Assembly (NCBI GenBank): GCA_030627205.1
Contig: DAOUSN010000002.1
Span: 36,817 to 100,816, forward strand
Source of the DNA: Methylococcaceae bacterium
GTDB lineage: Bacteria > Pseudomonadota > Gammaproteobacteria > Methylococcales > Methylomonadaceae
Reading direction: 5' to 3'
Length of the DNA: 64,000 nt
Under the pieces are notes generated by a model. The model saw only the letters and a program-made list of their open reading frames with translations, did not search any database and was not told the DNA's origin. The position numbers and the translations under genes are program-made. This document shows, piece by piece, positions 15,492-25,865 of the stretch. Every line of letters starts with the position of its first letter. The stretch's first letter is position 1.

Positions 15492-18098
15492 ATGTCAGAT
15501 TTTGCTAAAGAAATTATTCCCGTTAATCTCGAAGATGAGATGAAACAATCTTACCTTGATTATGCAATGAGCGTGATAATAGGACGCGCATTACCTGATG
15601 TTCGAGATGGGTTAAAACCTGTGCATCGTCGCGTTTTATATGCGATGAGTGAATTAAATAATGACTGGAATAAGCCGTATAAAAAATCGGCACGAATTGT
15701 GGGTTCAGTCATTGGGCAATATCATCCACATGGTGATACCGCTGTTTACGACACCATGGTTAGAATGGCACAACCATTTTCAATGCGTTATATGTTGATT
15801 GAAGGGCAGGGAAATTTTGGTAGTGTGGATGGAGATTCCCCAGCGGCCATGCGTTACACAGAGGTTCGCATGGCTAAAATTTCCCATGAAATTTTAGCTG
15901 ATTTAGATAAAGATACTGTTGATTTTGTTTCTAACTATGATGATTCAGAATCTGAACCTTCTGTAATGCCAACCCGTGTTCCGATTTTATTAATTAATGG
16001 TTCATCAGGTATCGCCGTGGGAATGGCAACTAATATTCCCCCGCATAATTTAGGCGAAGTCGTTAGCGCGTGTTTGGCGTTAATAGAAAACCCAGAAATG
16101 AATGTCGCTGAATTAATGCAACATATTCCAGGCCCTGATTTTCCTACGGCTGCCTTTATTAATGGCTCATTAGGGATCGCTGATGCTTATAGCACCGGGC
16201 GCGGAAAAGTACATCTTCGTGCTAAAGCTCATTTTGAACCTTTTGGACAAAATGATGGTCGTGAAGCCATTATCGTCACCGAATTACCATATCAAGTGAA
16301 CAAAGCCCGTTTGTTAGAAAAAATTGGCGAAATGCACAAAGAAGGTAAATTAACAGGTATTTCTGCCTTACGTGACGAATCTGATAAAGATGGTATGCGG
16401 ATGGTGATTGAACTTAAACGCGGTGAAGTCGCTGAAGTTATTTTAAATAATTTATATAAACAAACCCAATTACAAACGGTTTTTGGTATCAATATGGTGG
16501 CGATTTTGAATGGTCGCCCATATTGCATGAGTTTGAAAGAAATTCTAGCGGCGTTTATTAATCATCGTCGGGAAGTTGTTACTCGTAGAACCTTATATTT
16601 ATTGCGTAAAGCCCGTGATAGAGCGCATATTTTAGAAGGGCTAGGGATTGCTTTATCAAATATTGATGAAATGATAACCTTTATCAAAGCCTCACAAAAT
16701 CCAGCCGAAGCCCGTGAAATTTTGTTAGGTCGTGATTGGAAAACAGGGCTAGTGACGGATTTACTGGCTAATGCCGATATGACCCGCTCGCGTCCAGAAG
16801 GTTTACCCGCAGGTTTTGGTATTAAAGGTGAAATTTATAAACTATCTCTAACACAAGCTCAAGCAATTTTAGAATTACGCTTACATCGTTTAACAGGCTT
16901 AGAACAAGATAAAATTATTGCTGAATTTAAACAATTATTAGGTTTAATTGATGAATATTTATTCATTATTACCCATGATGAGCGTTTGATGGAAATTATT
17001 ACCGAAGAATTAGAAGCGATTAAAGAACAATATTCCGATGCTCGTCGAACAGTTATTTTACAAGATAGATTAAGTCTTTCTACCGAAGATTTAATTACCG
17101 AGGAAGATAGGGTAGTCACCATGTCACATGAAGGTTATGTGAAATCACAACCCCTAGGTGATTATAAATCCCAGCGTCGTGGAGGACGTGGAAAATCAGC
17201 GACTAAAACTAAAGAAGAAGATTTTATTGAAAAACTAATTATTGCCAATACCCACGATACGATTTTATGTTTTTCTTCTACGGGTAAAGTGTATGGAATT
17301 AAAGTTTATACCTTGCCTGTTGCCAGTCGTTCATCACGAGGAAAACCTTTTGTCAATGTTTTACCATTAGAAAAGGGAGAAAAAATTAGCGCAATGTTAA
17401 CGGTACGTGAATTTAGTGAAGATAAATTTATTTTCATGGCAACAGCAGATGGGACTGTAAAGAAAACCCCGTTAACAGAATTTAAGCGTCAGCCTGTTAA
17501 TGGTAAAATTGCCCTAGATTTACGCGGTGATAATAGCTTAGTTGGTGTAGCGGTGACCGATGGGCAACAAAATGTTTTTTTATTCAGTTCCAATGGCAAA
17601 GTTATTTGTTTTAATGAGTCAGATGTTAATTCAGTAGGTAGAACCGCAAAGGGTGTGCGTGGAATTCGCCTAAAAGAAGGACAACGGATTATTTCTTTAA
17701 TTATTAGTGCTGAAGGCACGGTGCTTAATATTACTGAAAATGGGTTTGGTAAACGGACATTGATTGAAAAATATAATTGCCAAAAACGAGGGGGGCAAGG
17801 GGTTATTGCTATTCAAACCTCAGAACGTAATGGTGCTGTAGTCGGAGCAGTATTGGTTAATGACACTGATGAAATTATGTTAATTACCGATGGTGGAACA
17901 TTAGTAAGAACACGGGTTTCTGAAATTTCAGTAGTTGGCAGAAACGCCCAAGGGGTTACCGTTATCCGTCCTGATAATGGCGAGAAAGTGGTTGGTGTGG
18001 ATAGAATTGATGGTTTGCCAGAAGATGAACCTGATTCAGAAGAAGTCGCCAGCGAAGATGATGATAAAATAGAATTAGTTGAGTCTAATGATGATTAA
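15492..18098 (+). CDS. gyrA: DNA gyrase subunit A
   Basis: GyrA cuts and rejoins DNA in the ATP-driven introduction of negative supercoils. I start it at ATG 15492 (MSDFAKEI), because from there it aligns without gaps to the Escherichia coli N-terminus; an upstream TTG at 15459 or ATG at 15483 in frame is less likely. The length is then 868 residues. The catalytic tyrosine is in AAMRYTEVR. The quinolone-resistance region reads [11 protein letters not shown], so position 83 in E. coli numbering is Thr and 87 is Asp. C-terminal beta-pinwheel repeats include the GyrA box QRRGGRG near 565. The tail is acidic. Confidence 0.97.
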   Translation: MSDFAKEIIPVNLEDEMKQSYLDYAMSVIIGRALPDVRDGLKPVHRRVLYAMSELNNDWNKPYKKSARIVGSVIGQYHPHGDTAVYDTMVRMAQPFSMRYMLIEGQGNFGSVDGDSPAAMRYTEVRMAKISHEILADLDKDTVDFVSNYDDSESEPSVMPTRVPILLINGSSGIAVGMATNIPPHNLGEVVSACLALIENPEMNVAELMQHIPGPDFPTAAFINGSLGIADAYSTGRGKVHLRAKAHFEPFGQNDGREAIIVTELPYQVNKARLLEKIGEMHKEGKLTGISALRDESDKDGMRMVIELKRGEVAEVILNNLYKQTQLQTVFGINMVAILNGRPYCMSLKEILAAFINHRREVVTRRTLYLLRKARDRAHILEGLGIALSNIDEMITFIKASQNPAEAREILLGRDWKTGLVTDLLANADMTRSRPEGLPAGFGIKGEIYKLSLTQAQAILELRLHRLTGLEQDKIIAEFKQLLGLIDEYLFIITHDERLMEIITEELEAIKEQYSDARRTVILQDRLSLSTEDLITEEDRVVTMSHEGYVKSQPLGDYKSQRRGGRGKSATKTKEEDFIEKLIIANTHDTILCFSSTGKVYGIKVYTLPVASRSSRGKPFVNVLPLEKGEKISAMLTVREFSEDKFIFMATADGTVKKTPLTEFKRQPVNGKIALDLRGDNSLVGVAVTDGQQNVFLFSSNGKVICFNESDVNSVGRTAKGVRGIRLKEGQRIISLIISAEGTVLNITENGFGKRTLIEKYNCQKRGGQGVIAIQTSERNGAVVGAVLVNDTDEIMLITDGGTLVRTRVSEISVVGRNAQGVTVIRPDNGEKVVGVDRIDGLPEDEPDSEEVASEDDDKIELVESNDD

Positions 18099-18108
18099 AA
18101 AACTATAA

Positions 18109-18149
18109 ATACCACTCCAAGCAGTTTAACTTGCTGAATGGACTGGTAT
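18109..18149 (+). terminator. Imperfect hairpin after gyrA, possible terminator
   Basis: ATACCACTCCA and TGGACTGGTAT pair with one mismatch; the inner bases AGCA and TGCT extend the stem. It starts 10 bases after the gyrA stop. No uninterrupted T-run follows, so it may only partly terminate. Confidence 0.4.
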
Positions 18150-18232
18150 CTATTATTAAAATCTGTATAAAACTGTTGGAGTTCACAATTATGTTATCTT
18201 TACTCAATACTAAAAAAGAGGATTTTTTTTTA

Positions 18233-18538
18233 ATGGCAAATTTCCGAGAAAAATCTACTGGATTACCTATGATTATTTGGGTCAGTGAACGAGGAAATAC
18301 TAAACACGCGCCTAGAATTAAAGTAAGTACTAATCTTAATGATAAAATGATTGAAGGGCAGACTGTCTCTGTTTCAATTACTGAACCTTCTGAAATAATG
18401 GCAGGAATGGGGTTAAAAAGTAAAAACTTACAACTCGTTATAGAATTTATTGAACTAAATCAATCACTTTTATTAGATTATTGGAATGGTAAAATAGATA
18501 CCACTGATTTGGTGCTAGACCTTAAGAAAATTAATTAA
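18233..18538 (+). CDS. Small conserved-looking protein of unknown function
   Basis: A 101-residue protein starting at ATG 18233 (MANFREKSTGLPMIIWVSE), with GAGGA 10 bases before it. The frame is open further upstream (18131), but that part is low-complexity and overlaps the gyrA hairpin. The pattern of a basic start, TGLP, GNTKHAPRIKVS and a C-terminal LLLDYWNGKIDTTDLV resembles short proteins seen beside toxin-antitoxin and plasmid genes, but I cannot name the family. No membrane segment or cysteine motif is present. It stands alone between gyrA and eno. Confidence 0.6.
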   Translation: MANFREKSTGLPMIIWVSERGNTKHAPRIKVSTNLNDKMIEGQTVSVSITEPSEIMAGMGLKSKNLQLVIEFIELNQSLLLDYWNGKIDTTDLVLDLKKIN

Positions 18539-18592
18539 AAATATTTTACAATAGCAATATGAATGTATTATTGCTTTTACCCTTTTATATAA

Positions 18593-19891
<1,299 letters not shown>

Positions 19892-19918
19892 TCTTAACCG
19901 TTAAAACTTAGTTTGTAG

Positions 19919-19969
19919 GGACACAAAAACATTTATTTTATAGTTTAAATGTTGTTTGTGTCCTTTTTT
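19919..19969 (+). terminator. Strong rho-independent terminator after eno
   Basis: GGACACAAAAACATTTA pairs with TAAATGTTGTTTGTGTCC with a single bulge (about 17 bp) and is followed directly by TTTTTT. Its end is only 6 bases before the ftsB Shine-Dalgarno sequence, so ftsB probably depends on read-through or on a promoter inside this element. Confidence 0.85.
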
Positions 19970-19986
19970 GTTTTAAGGAGAGTGTT

Positions 19987-20259
19987 ATTAAATTATTTCT
20001 TGTTAGCATAATTATTCTATTAACTTTATTATTACAAACACGATTATGGTACGGCGATGGGAGTATTAGCCAAGTTTATGAATATCAAGAAAAAGTAGAT
20101 GCACTCAAAAAAGAAAAATTAGAAAATAAAGAGCGCAATGAGATACTTTATGGTGAAGTTTTAAATTTAAGAAATGGAACGGAAGCTTTAGAAGAACGGG
20201 CTAGGCATGAATTAGGGATGATTAAAAAAAATGAAACGTTTTTTCAGATTATTGAGTAA
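19987..20259 (+). CDS. ftsB: Cell division protein FtsB, apparently initiated at ATT
   Basis: FtsB is a bitopic inner-membrane protein that links FtsL and FtsQ in the divisome. The frame encodes an N-terminal hydrophobic anchor (KLFLVSIIILLTLLLQ), then LWYGDGSI, a coiled-coil region (about 30-65) and the family signature NGTEALEERARHELGM, ending in ETFFQIIE. Position after eno is conserved in gammaproteobacteria. No in-frame ATG, GTG or TTG exists before the anchor. AAGGAG at 19975-19980 lies 6 bases before ATT at 19987, which would give an N-terminus MKLFLV and 90 residues, the normal size. ATT starts are known for infC and pcnB of Escherichia coli. A sequencing error is the alternative. Confidence 0.9.
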   Translation: MKLFLVSIIILLTLLLQTRLWYGDGSISQVYEYQEKVDALKKEKLENKERNEILYGEVLNLRNGTEALEERARHELGMIKKNETFFQIIE

Positions 20260-20279
20260 TTTTTAAGGATAGGTCGCTT

Positions 20280-20522
20280 ATGTGTTTAGCTATACCAGGT
20301 AAAATAGTCACCATTTTAGGTGATAACTCACTTTCTCGAATGGGACAAGTAAATTTTTCAGGCATAAAAAAAGAAGTGAGCCTCGCTTATCTTCCAGAAG
20401 CAAAATTAAATGATTATGTTATCGTTCATGCAGGTTTCGCTCTTTCTATTATTGATGAGGAAGAAGCCCGTGAGAGTTTAAACGTTTTTCATGAATTGGA
20501 AAAATTTGAGGAGAATTTGTGA
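20280..20522 (+). CDS. hypC: Hydrogenase maturation chaperone HypC
   Basis: HypC carries iron and the CN/CO ligands with HypD and delivers them to the hydrogenase large subunit. The 80-residue protein begins [10 protein letters not shown], with the essential Cys2 after the initiator methionine, and has the usual OB-like core ([19 protein letters not shown]). It starts 20 bases after the ftsB stop, preceded by AAGGA, and its end overlaps hypD by 4 bases. Its presence shows that a [NiFe] hydrogenase is made, in line with hoxFUY at 7.8-10.9 kb. Confidence 0.95.
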   Translation: MCLAIPGKIVTILGDNSLSRMGQVNFSGIKKEVSLAYLPEAKLNDYVIVHAGFALSIIDEEEARESLNVFHELEKFEENL

Positions 20523-21607
20523 AATTTATTGATGAATATCGTGATGCTGAGATTGCACAGCAATGGCTCACAGCTATTGATAACATCACTACACGCTCAT
20601 GGAACATTATGGAAGTGTGCGGCGGACAAACCCATAATTTAATAAAATATGGTATCGACCAATTACTTCCTAATAACATCAACCTTATTCATGGCCCTGG
20701 TTGTCCTGTTTGTGTCACACCTTTACATATCATTGATAAAGCCTTAGAAATAGCTAAACAACAAGACGTTATTTTTTGCTCTTTTGGTGATATGTTGCGA
20801 GTTCCAGGATCAAAAGATGATTTATTAAATCTCAAAGCCAATGGTGCTGATATTCGCATTGTTTACTCACCTTTAGATAGCCTTAAACTCGCTCAAGATT
20901 ATCCTAATAAAGAATTAGTATTTTTTGGTGTCGGCTTTGAAACTACTGCGCCAACCGTTGCATTAACGCTCTATCAAGCCAAACAATTATCCTTAAAAAA
21001 TTTTTCAGTTCTTGCTAGTCATGTGCGTGTACCACCAGTGATGAAGGTATTATTAGATGATAAAAATCATCTTGTTCAAGGATTTTTAGGCGCAGGTCAT
21101 GTTTGTACTGTTATGGGCTATCACGAATATATTCCTCTTGCTAAAGATTATCAAATCCCCATTGTGATTACAGGTTTTGAACCCGTTGATTTATTACAAG
21201 GTATTTATTTTTGTATTAAACAATTAGAAATGGGTCAATATCAGGTTGAAAATCAATATAGCCGTGTAGTTAATCAACAAGGCAATCAACCTGCTCAGAA
21301 ATTATTACACCAAGTTTTTGATGTTGTTGACCAACAGTGGCGGGGGTTAGGAATGATTCCACAAAGTGGCCTAGCTATCTGTGCTGCTTATGATAAATGG
21401 AATGCCGAACATCGTTTTTCAGTTGCTAACATTAAAACCCAAGAACCAATTGAATGTCGTAGTGGCGATATTTTAAAAGGTTTGTTAAAACCCAATGCCT
21501 GTCCTGAATTTGCAAAAACATGTCGCCCTGAACATCCTTTAGGGGCAACAATGGTTTCTTCTGAAGGCGCTTGTTCTGCTTACTACCGTTATCGTTCTCA
21601 TGACTAA
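20519..21607 (+). CDS. hypD: Hydrogenase maturation protein HypD
   Basis: HypD is the iron-sulfur scaffold on which the Fe(CN)2CO group of [NiFe] hydrogenases is assembled with HypC and HypE. The 362-residue protein, starting at GTG, shows the motifs CGGQTHN near 39-45, [10 protein letters not shown] near 60-70, [19 protein letters not shown] and a cysteine-rich C-terminus with [10 protein letters not shown] and CPEFAKTC for the [4Fe-4S] cluster. It overlaps both hypC and hypE, so the three proteins are co-translated. Confidence 0.95.
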   Translation: MKFIDEYRDAEIAQQWLTAIDNITTRSWNIMEVCGGQTHNLIKYGIDQLLPNNINLIHGPGCPVCVTPLHIIDKALEIAKQQDVIFCSFGDMLRVPGSKDDLLNLKANGADIRIVYSPLDSLKLAQDYPNKELVFFGVGFETTAPTVALTLYQAKQLSLKNFSVLASHVRVPPVMKVLLDDKNHLVQGFLGAGHVCTVMGYHEYIPLAKDYQIPIVITGFEPVDLLQGIYFCIKQLEMGQYQVENQYSRVVNQQGNQPAQKLLHQVFDVVDQQWRGLGMIPQSGLAICAAYDKWNAEHRFSVANIKTQEPIECRSGDILKGLLKPNACPEFAKTCRPEHPLGATMVSSEGACSAYYRYRSHD

Positions 21608-22646
21608 AATTACTTTAAATTGTCCGTTACCGCATCATTCTAAACAAATTATGATGGCACATGGTGGAGGAGGGCGAATGATGCAACAACTCATTGATAA
21701 TATTATTCAACCTGCATTTAATAATCCAATTTTAAATCAAAAACACGATAGTGCGGTGGTTAAAATTAATCAAGCAAAACTTGCTATCACTACTGATTCC
21801 TATGTGATTAAGCCTTTGTTTTTTTCAGGAGGTGATATTGGAAAACTTGCGATGTGCGGAACACTAAATGATTTAGCAATGAGTGGGGCAAAACCTTTAT
21901 ATATTACCTGTTCATTAATTATCGAAGAAGGCTTGGCAATCAATGATTTACAACGTATTCTTCAATCTATGCAGACCGTTGCCAAACAAGCTGGAGTTAA
22001 TATTGTCACCGGTGATACTAAAGTCGTTGAACGAGGTAAGGGCGATGGTTTATATATTAATACTGCAGGAGTAGGAGTGATTGCTGATAATATCAGCATT
22101 AATCCTGATAATATTCAATTAGGAGATCATATTATTATTAATAGTGATCTTGCCCGTCATGGAATGGCAATCATGTTAGAACGGGAAGGTATTAGCTTTG
22201 AACATGCTTTAAAAAGTGATTGTGCTGATTTATCAGGATTGGTGCAAATTTTAATTCACCAAGGCATTGAATTACATTGTTTACGTGATTTAACCCGTGG
22301 AGGATTAGCTAGTGGTTTAATTGAATTAGCCACTCATTCACAGTTACGGTTTGAAATTAACGAAGCCGGATTACCTGTACAAGATGCAGTAAAAAGTGCT
22401 TGTGAAATTTTAGGTTTTGATCCTTTATATATTGCTAATGAAGGTTGTTTTGCTCTTTTTATTCCTGAGTCATCCAGTGATTTAGCCTTAGCTTGTTTGC
22501 AAAAACATCCGCTAGGACAACAAGCACGAGTTATCGGTAAAGTCATTGCAAAAGATAATGATGGTGTTGTTACTCTTAAAACAACCTTAGGTAGTTACCG
22601 GGTTTTAGATTTATTTAATGGCGAACAATTACCACGCATTTGTTAA
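21600..22646 (+). CDS. hypE: Hydrogenase maturation protein HypE
   Basis: HypE dehydrates the carbamoyl group on its own C-terminal cysteine, using ATP, to form the thiocyanate that becomes the cyanide ligands of [NiFe] hydrogenase. The 348-residue PurM/AIR-synthase-fold protein has [11 protein letters not shown] near the start, [24 protein letters not shown], and ends in LPRIC, the invariant C-terminal Cys. It is convergent with a protease gene 11 bases away. hypA, hypB, hypF and hoxH are not in this window. Confidence 0.95.
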   Translation: MTKITLNCPLPHHSKQIMMAHGGGGRMMQQLIDNIIQPAFNNPILNQKHDSAVVKINQAKLAITTDSYVIKPLFFSGGDIGKLAMCGTLNDLAMSGAKPLYITCSLIIEEGLAINDLQRILQSMQTVAKQAGVNIVTGDTKVVERGKGDGLYINTAGVGVIADNISINPDNIQLGDHIIINSDLARHGMAIMLEREGISFEHALKSDCADLSGLVQILIHQGIELHCLRDLTRGGLASGLIELATHSQLRFEINEAGLPVQDAVKSACEILGFDPLYIANEGCFALFIPESSSDLALACLQKHPLGQQARVIGKVIAKDNDGVVTLKTTLGSYRVLDLFNGEQLPRIC

Positions 22647-22657
22647 TAGCTTACTTT

Positions 22658-23863
22658 TTATTTTGCTATATGAGTAATGTAATTCCAAAATTGATTAGAT
22701 GATTGACTCCTTTCACGATCATATTGTAAAAAACCAGTATAATTAACCCCATCAATTGGAATTTTGTGGATAGTTAAATTAAAACCTGCATCTAAAGTTG
22801 TACAGGTTTCTGTGTTTATTACACAATTACTAGGGGTTAATTTACCTGACCAAATCCAAATAAAATTACTCTTATCTATTAATAATAAGTCAGTACTATA
22901 AACTTTTCCTTGATAAATTAAGCAAGAAATTTCTAGGTTTAGATTACTTTTAAGAATCGTACTATTACAAGTAGTATTACTTTTATCATTAATATTAGTA
23001 AAATCAATACCATCTGATATAGTTTGTTCAATAAAAGATTGAAACCGAGAAACTTTAGTATAAACACCAGGAATATTAGCTTCTCCACAGCTTTTATTAA
23101 CACCGCCAAAACTGCTAATTCCAACTTGAATAAAACGATTATTTTTCTTAATGACGATAGGTCCGCCGCTATCACCTTGACATGAATCTGATATGTCGGT
23201 TTCGGTTATACCTCCTGCACAGAGCATATTATCAGTAATTCCTGAGCGATAAATAGTGCTGCATTCCTCATTAGATATAATTTTTTGATCTACTTCTAAT
23301 AGTGAATTTGAATTTTCAACAGATAAACCTTCATTATTAATTCTAGTTGCGCCCCATCCCATAACCGTAACAATTGTATCGGGATTAATATCTACAGAAC
23401 TTCCTTCAATTAAAGTAAGAGGAGGGATAGAGGTAATTGGATTTTCTAATTTAATCAGTGCTATATCATTAATATTTTTATTGGGATTATAATCAGGATG
23501 AATAACAACCATTTGGCTTTGAACTAATAATCCATCGGTTTCTATAAAGTCTATAGTGGTTGAATTTAACGTAACTTGTGTCTGAGTCTCTAAAAGGTTG
23601 GGATTAATCTCTGTTCCATCCTCATTTAAGAAGCAATGCGCTGCGGTTAAAATCCATTGTGAATGAATCAAACTACCTCCACAACCGACTCCACTAGTAT
23701 GATTATCTTTTGCTATAAATAAACTCACCATCCACGGATAATCAGCTATAGATGCTGTTTTACCATTAATAATTCTATTTTTTGCATTAACCACGTTTGC
23801 TGTAAAAATAACAACTAATAACACCATAAAAAATAAAGTATTATGTTTTTTTTTAAAATTCAT
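22658..23863 (-). CDS. Secreted trypsin-like serine protease (family S1A)
   Basis: A 401-residue exported protein with a signal peptide (residues 1-27, cleavage after VNA) and an S1A protease domain (31 to about 280). The activation site R30/I31 (NRIINGK) is like that of trypsinogens. The catalytic triad is H76 (TAAHC), D133 (NDIALIKL) and S232 (GDSGGP). D226, six residues before the serine, predicts cleavage after Arg or Lys. Paired cysteines suggest disulfides. The last 120 residues are an unrecognised extension. S1A proteases are patchy in bacteria and this one may have been acquired. Substrate unknown. Confidence 0.92.
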   Translation of the reverse strand: MNFKKKHNTLFFMVLLVVIFTANVVNAKNRIINGKTASIADYPWMVSLFIAKDNHTSGVGCGGSLIHSQWILTAAHCFLNEDGTEINPNLLETQTQVTLNSTTIDFIETDGLLVQSQMVVIHPDYNPNKNINDIALIKLENPITSIPPLTLIEGSSVDINPDTIVTVMGWGATRINNEGLSVENSNSLLEVDQKIISNEECSTIYRSGITDNMLCAGGITETDISDSCQGDSGGPIVIKKNNRFIQVGISSFGGVNKSCGEANIPGVYTKVSRFQSFIEQTISDGIDFTNINDKSNTTCNSTILKSNLNLEISCLIYQGKVYSTDLLLIDKSNFIWIWSGKLTPSNCVINTETCTTLDAGFNLTIHKIPIDGVNYTGFLQYDRERSQSSNQFWNYITHIAK

Positions 23864-23913
23864 GGTAGTACCTTTTTAGATTAATAGAATACATAAGCAA
23901 ATTAAACCATAAC

Positions 23914-25443
23914 TCAGCGTTCATGTAATTGAATATTTATAATCCTCAGTGCGGCTAAAATAGCGGCAAAAACTTGATTAGAATGAACTCCTCGAGTTCG
24001 ACGAGATTTTTGGTGACAATCCCAAGTAATAACACATTCGGTTATCGCATTAGTATGTCCTCCTCTTGGAATTCTTACTTCATAATCTAATAAATCAGGC
24101 AAAGTATAATCATGAAGTTTCATAACTTTATTAATCGCATCAATAAACGCATCAAATCCACCTGTACCAGCACCTGATGATACGTGGATTTTACCTTTAA
24201 CATCAACACGTAAACTAACTGTTGCTTCTAAATTAAAACCGCTGGTAATCGTGCAATTAATTAATTTTATATGATGATAGCTTTTACTTGCCAAGACATC
24301 AGCAATAATAAAGGGTAAATCATCAGTGGTAATCGTTTGTTTTGAATCACCGAGTTTAACTATCCGTGCTAACACCTTTTTTTGATTTTTTTCTGATAAA
24401 TCAATTTCTAATAACTCTAAATTCTTTTTTAAAGATGCTTTGCCACTCATTTTACCCAATGCGTAACTATGGGTACGTGAAAAACGTTCAGGAACTAATT
24501 TACTTTTATATAACCCACCTTTTTGGTCACCGTCAGCATGAATTCCTGCTGTTTGTGTAAACACATCTACACCAATAACCGGCGTATTAGCCGCAACACG
24601 TTTGCCTGAAAAATTTTCGACCATATTACTAGTACGCATCAAATGACTTTCATCAATAGATAGCTTTTTATTCATTTTATCACGTAAAACCACCGCAACT
24701 TCTGCTAATGAGGCATTACCTGCGCGTTCGCCTAAGCAGTTAATCGTACAGTGAATTGTATTAATACCAGCACGTACTGCAGCCATGACATTAGCTGTCG
24801 CTAAACCATAATCATTATGTGGATGAAAATCAAATTGAAGTTCAGGATAACGCTGACGCATGGCACTAAGATTATCAAAAACTTCACCAGGTGACATTAC
24901 ACCCAAAGTATCTGGAAGCATAAAATGATTAATACCTGTGTGTTGTAAATTATCCATTAATGTAAATACATAATCACAGTTATCTTGATAACCATTTGAC
25001 CAGTCTTCTAAATAAACATTAACCGAAAGTCCTTTACTTCGGGCATAAGTAACTGTTTTAAGAATATCGTTGAGGTGTTCATCTAGTGTTTTTCTAAGTT
25101 GTTCACGGCAATGTTTTTCACTACCCTTAGTGAGTAAATTAATAACACTACCGCCAGCTTCGAGAATCCAATCAACACTTAAAGTATGATCAACAAACCC
25201 TAAAACTTCAACACATCCATTAAAACCTTCCTCGCGCGCCCATTTATTAATACGACTCACCGCATGTTTTTCGCCTTCAGAAACACGTGCAGAAGCGACT
25301 TCTATTCGATCAACTTTAAGTGATTGTAACAATGCTTTAGCAATATTAACTTTTTCATCAGGTGAATAAGAAACTCCTTGAGTTTGTTCGCCATCACGTA
25401 GTGTGGTATCCATTAATTGGATATAATTAGATTTGGTGGACAT
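23914..25443 (-). CDS. Isopropylmalate synthase / citramalate synthase family enzyme
   Basis: A 509-residue DRE-TIM metallolyase joining acetyl-CoA to a 2-oxo acid. The catalytic barrel shows DTTLRDGEQ at 12-20, FDFHPHNDYGLATAN with metal-binding His residues, and INCLGERAGNASLAEV. A C-terminal LeuA-type regulatory domain (about 385-509) is present. True LeuA would give leucine synthesis with 2-oxoisovalerate; CimA-like or other homologues use pyruvate or other acids. Substrate cannot be fixed by eye. No other leu gene is adjacent, which favours a paralogue with a special role or a scattered pathway. Confidence 0.85.
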   Translation of the reverse strand: MSTKSNYIQLMDTTLRDGEQTQGVSYSPDEKVNIAKALLQSLKVDRIEVASARVSEGEKHAVSRINKWAREEGFNGCVEVLGFVDHTLSVDWILEAGGSVINLLTKGSEKHCREQLRKTLDEHLNDILKTVTYARSKGLSVNVYLEDWSNGYQDNCDYVFTLMDNLQHTGINHFMLPDTLGVMSPGEVFDNLSAMRQRYPELQFDFHPHNDYGLATANVMAAVRAGINTIHCTINCLGERAGNASLAEVAVVLRDKMNKKLSIDESHLMRTSNMVENFSGKRVAANTPVIGVDVFTQTAGIHADGDQKGGLYKSKLVPERFSRTHSYALGKMSGKASLKKNLELLEIDLSEKNQKKVLARIVKLGDSKQTITTDDLPFIIADVLASKSYHHIKLINCTITSGFNLEATVSLRVDVKGKIHVSSGAGTGGFDAFIDAINKVMKLHDYTLPDLLDYEVRIPRGGHTNAITECVITWDCHQKSRRTRGVHSNQVFAAILAALRIINIQLHER

Positions 25444-25493
25444 GTTGATTGCCTTGGAAAACAGCTAGAGTGAGTAATCATCACTCTATCTTA

Positions 25494-25865
25494 TTAATTT
25501 TGTTGGTGAATAAAGTGATATAAGTTTAATGCAAAGGTTGTTTTCTTTAGTGAGAGCGTTAAATCTAACGTTTTTATTGCTAACATTTTTTGACCTCGAC
25601 TCAGATAAGTAACCGCCTGTTGTTCTAAGTGTTGACTAATAAACTTTTGTGCTGTCAATGCGAGTTGACTACGTTGTAATAATAAAGCCTCTTTTATTGT
25701 CCAAACGGCTAATTGTATTTCATTTTGTTTTAGCTTAATCATTGCTTGTTGACATAAAAATTCACTCCGCTGATTAATTTTAAAAACACGTTTTAAATTA
25801 CTTTGACAACGAGGGCAAATGGTTGCCTTTTTTAGCCGTGCTCTACAAGTTGGACAACGCTCCAT
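25494..25865 (-). CDS. Zinc-ribbon protein at the end of the Hsp70 operon
   Basis: A 123-residue protein whose first 21 residues form a compact zinc knuckle pair, C4-x2-C7 and C17-x2-C20 (CPTCRARL, CPRCQSNL). The remaining 100 residues are helical, with hydrophobic spacing that could be a short TPR-like or helical-hairpin region. Its start overlaps the hsp70 stop by one base (TAATG), so it is translated with it. I do not recognise a named family. As a guess it could be a client adaptor, like zinc-ribbon tails in other chaperone systems. Confidence 0.75.
   Translation of the reverse strand: MERCPTCRARLKKATICPRCQSNLKRVFKINQRSEFLCQQAMIKLKQNEIQLAVWTIKEALLLQRSQLALTAQKFISQHLEQQAVTYLSRGQKMLAIKTLDLTLSLKKTTFALNLYHFIHQQN

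Noticed and set aside
18131..18232. N-terminal extension of the small gene between gyrA and eno
   Set aside because: It overlaps the hairpin after gyrA and is low-complexity; ATG 18233 has a fair GAGGA.
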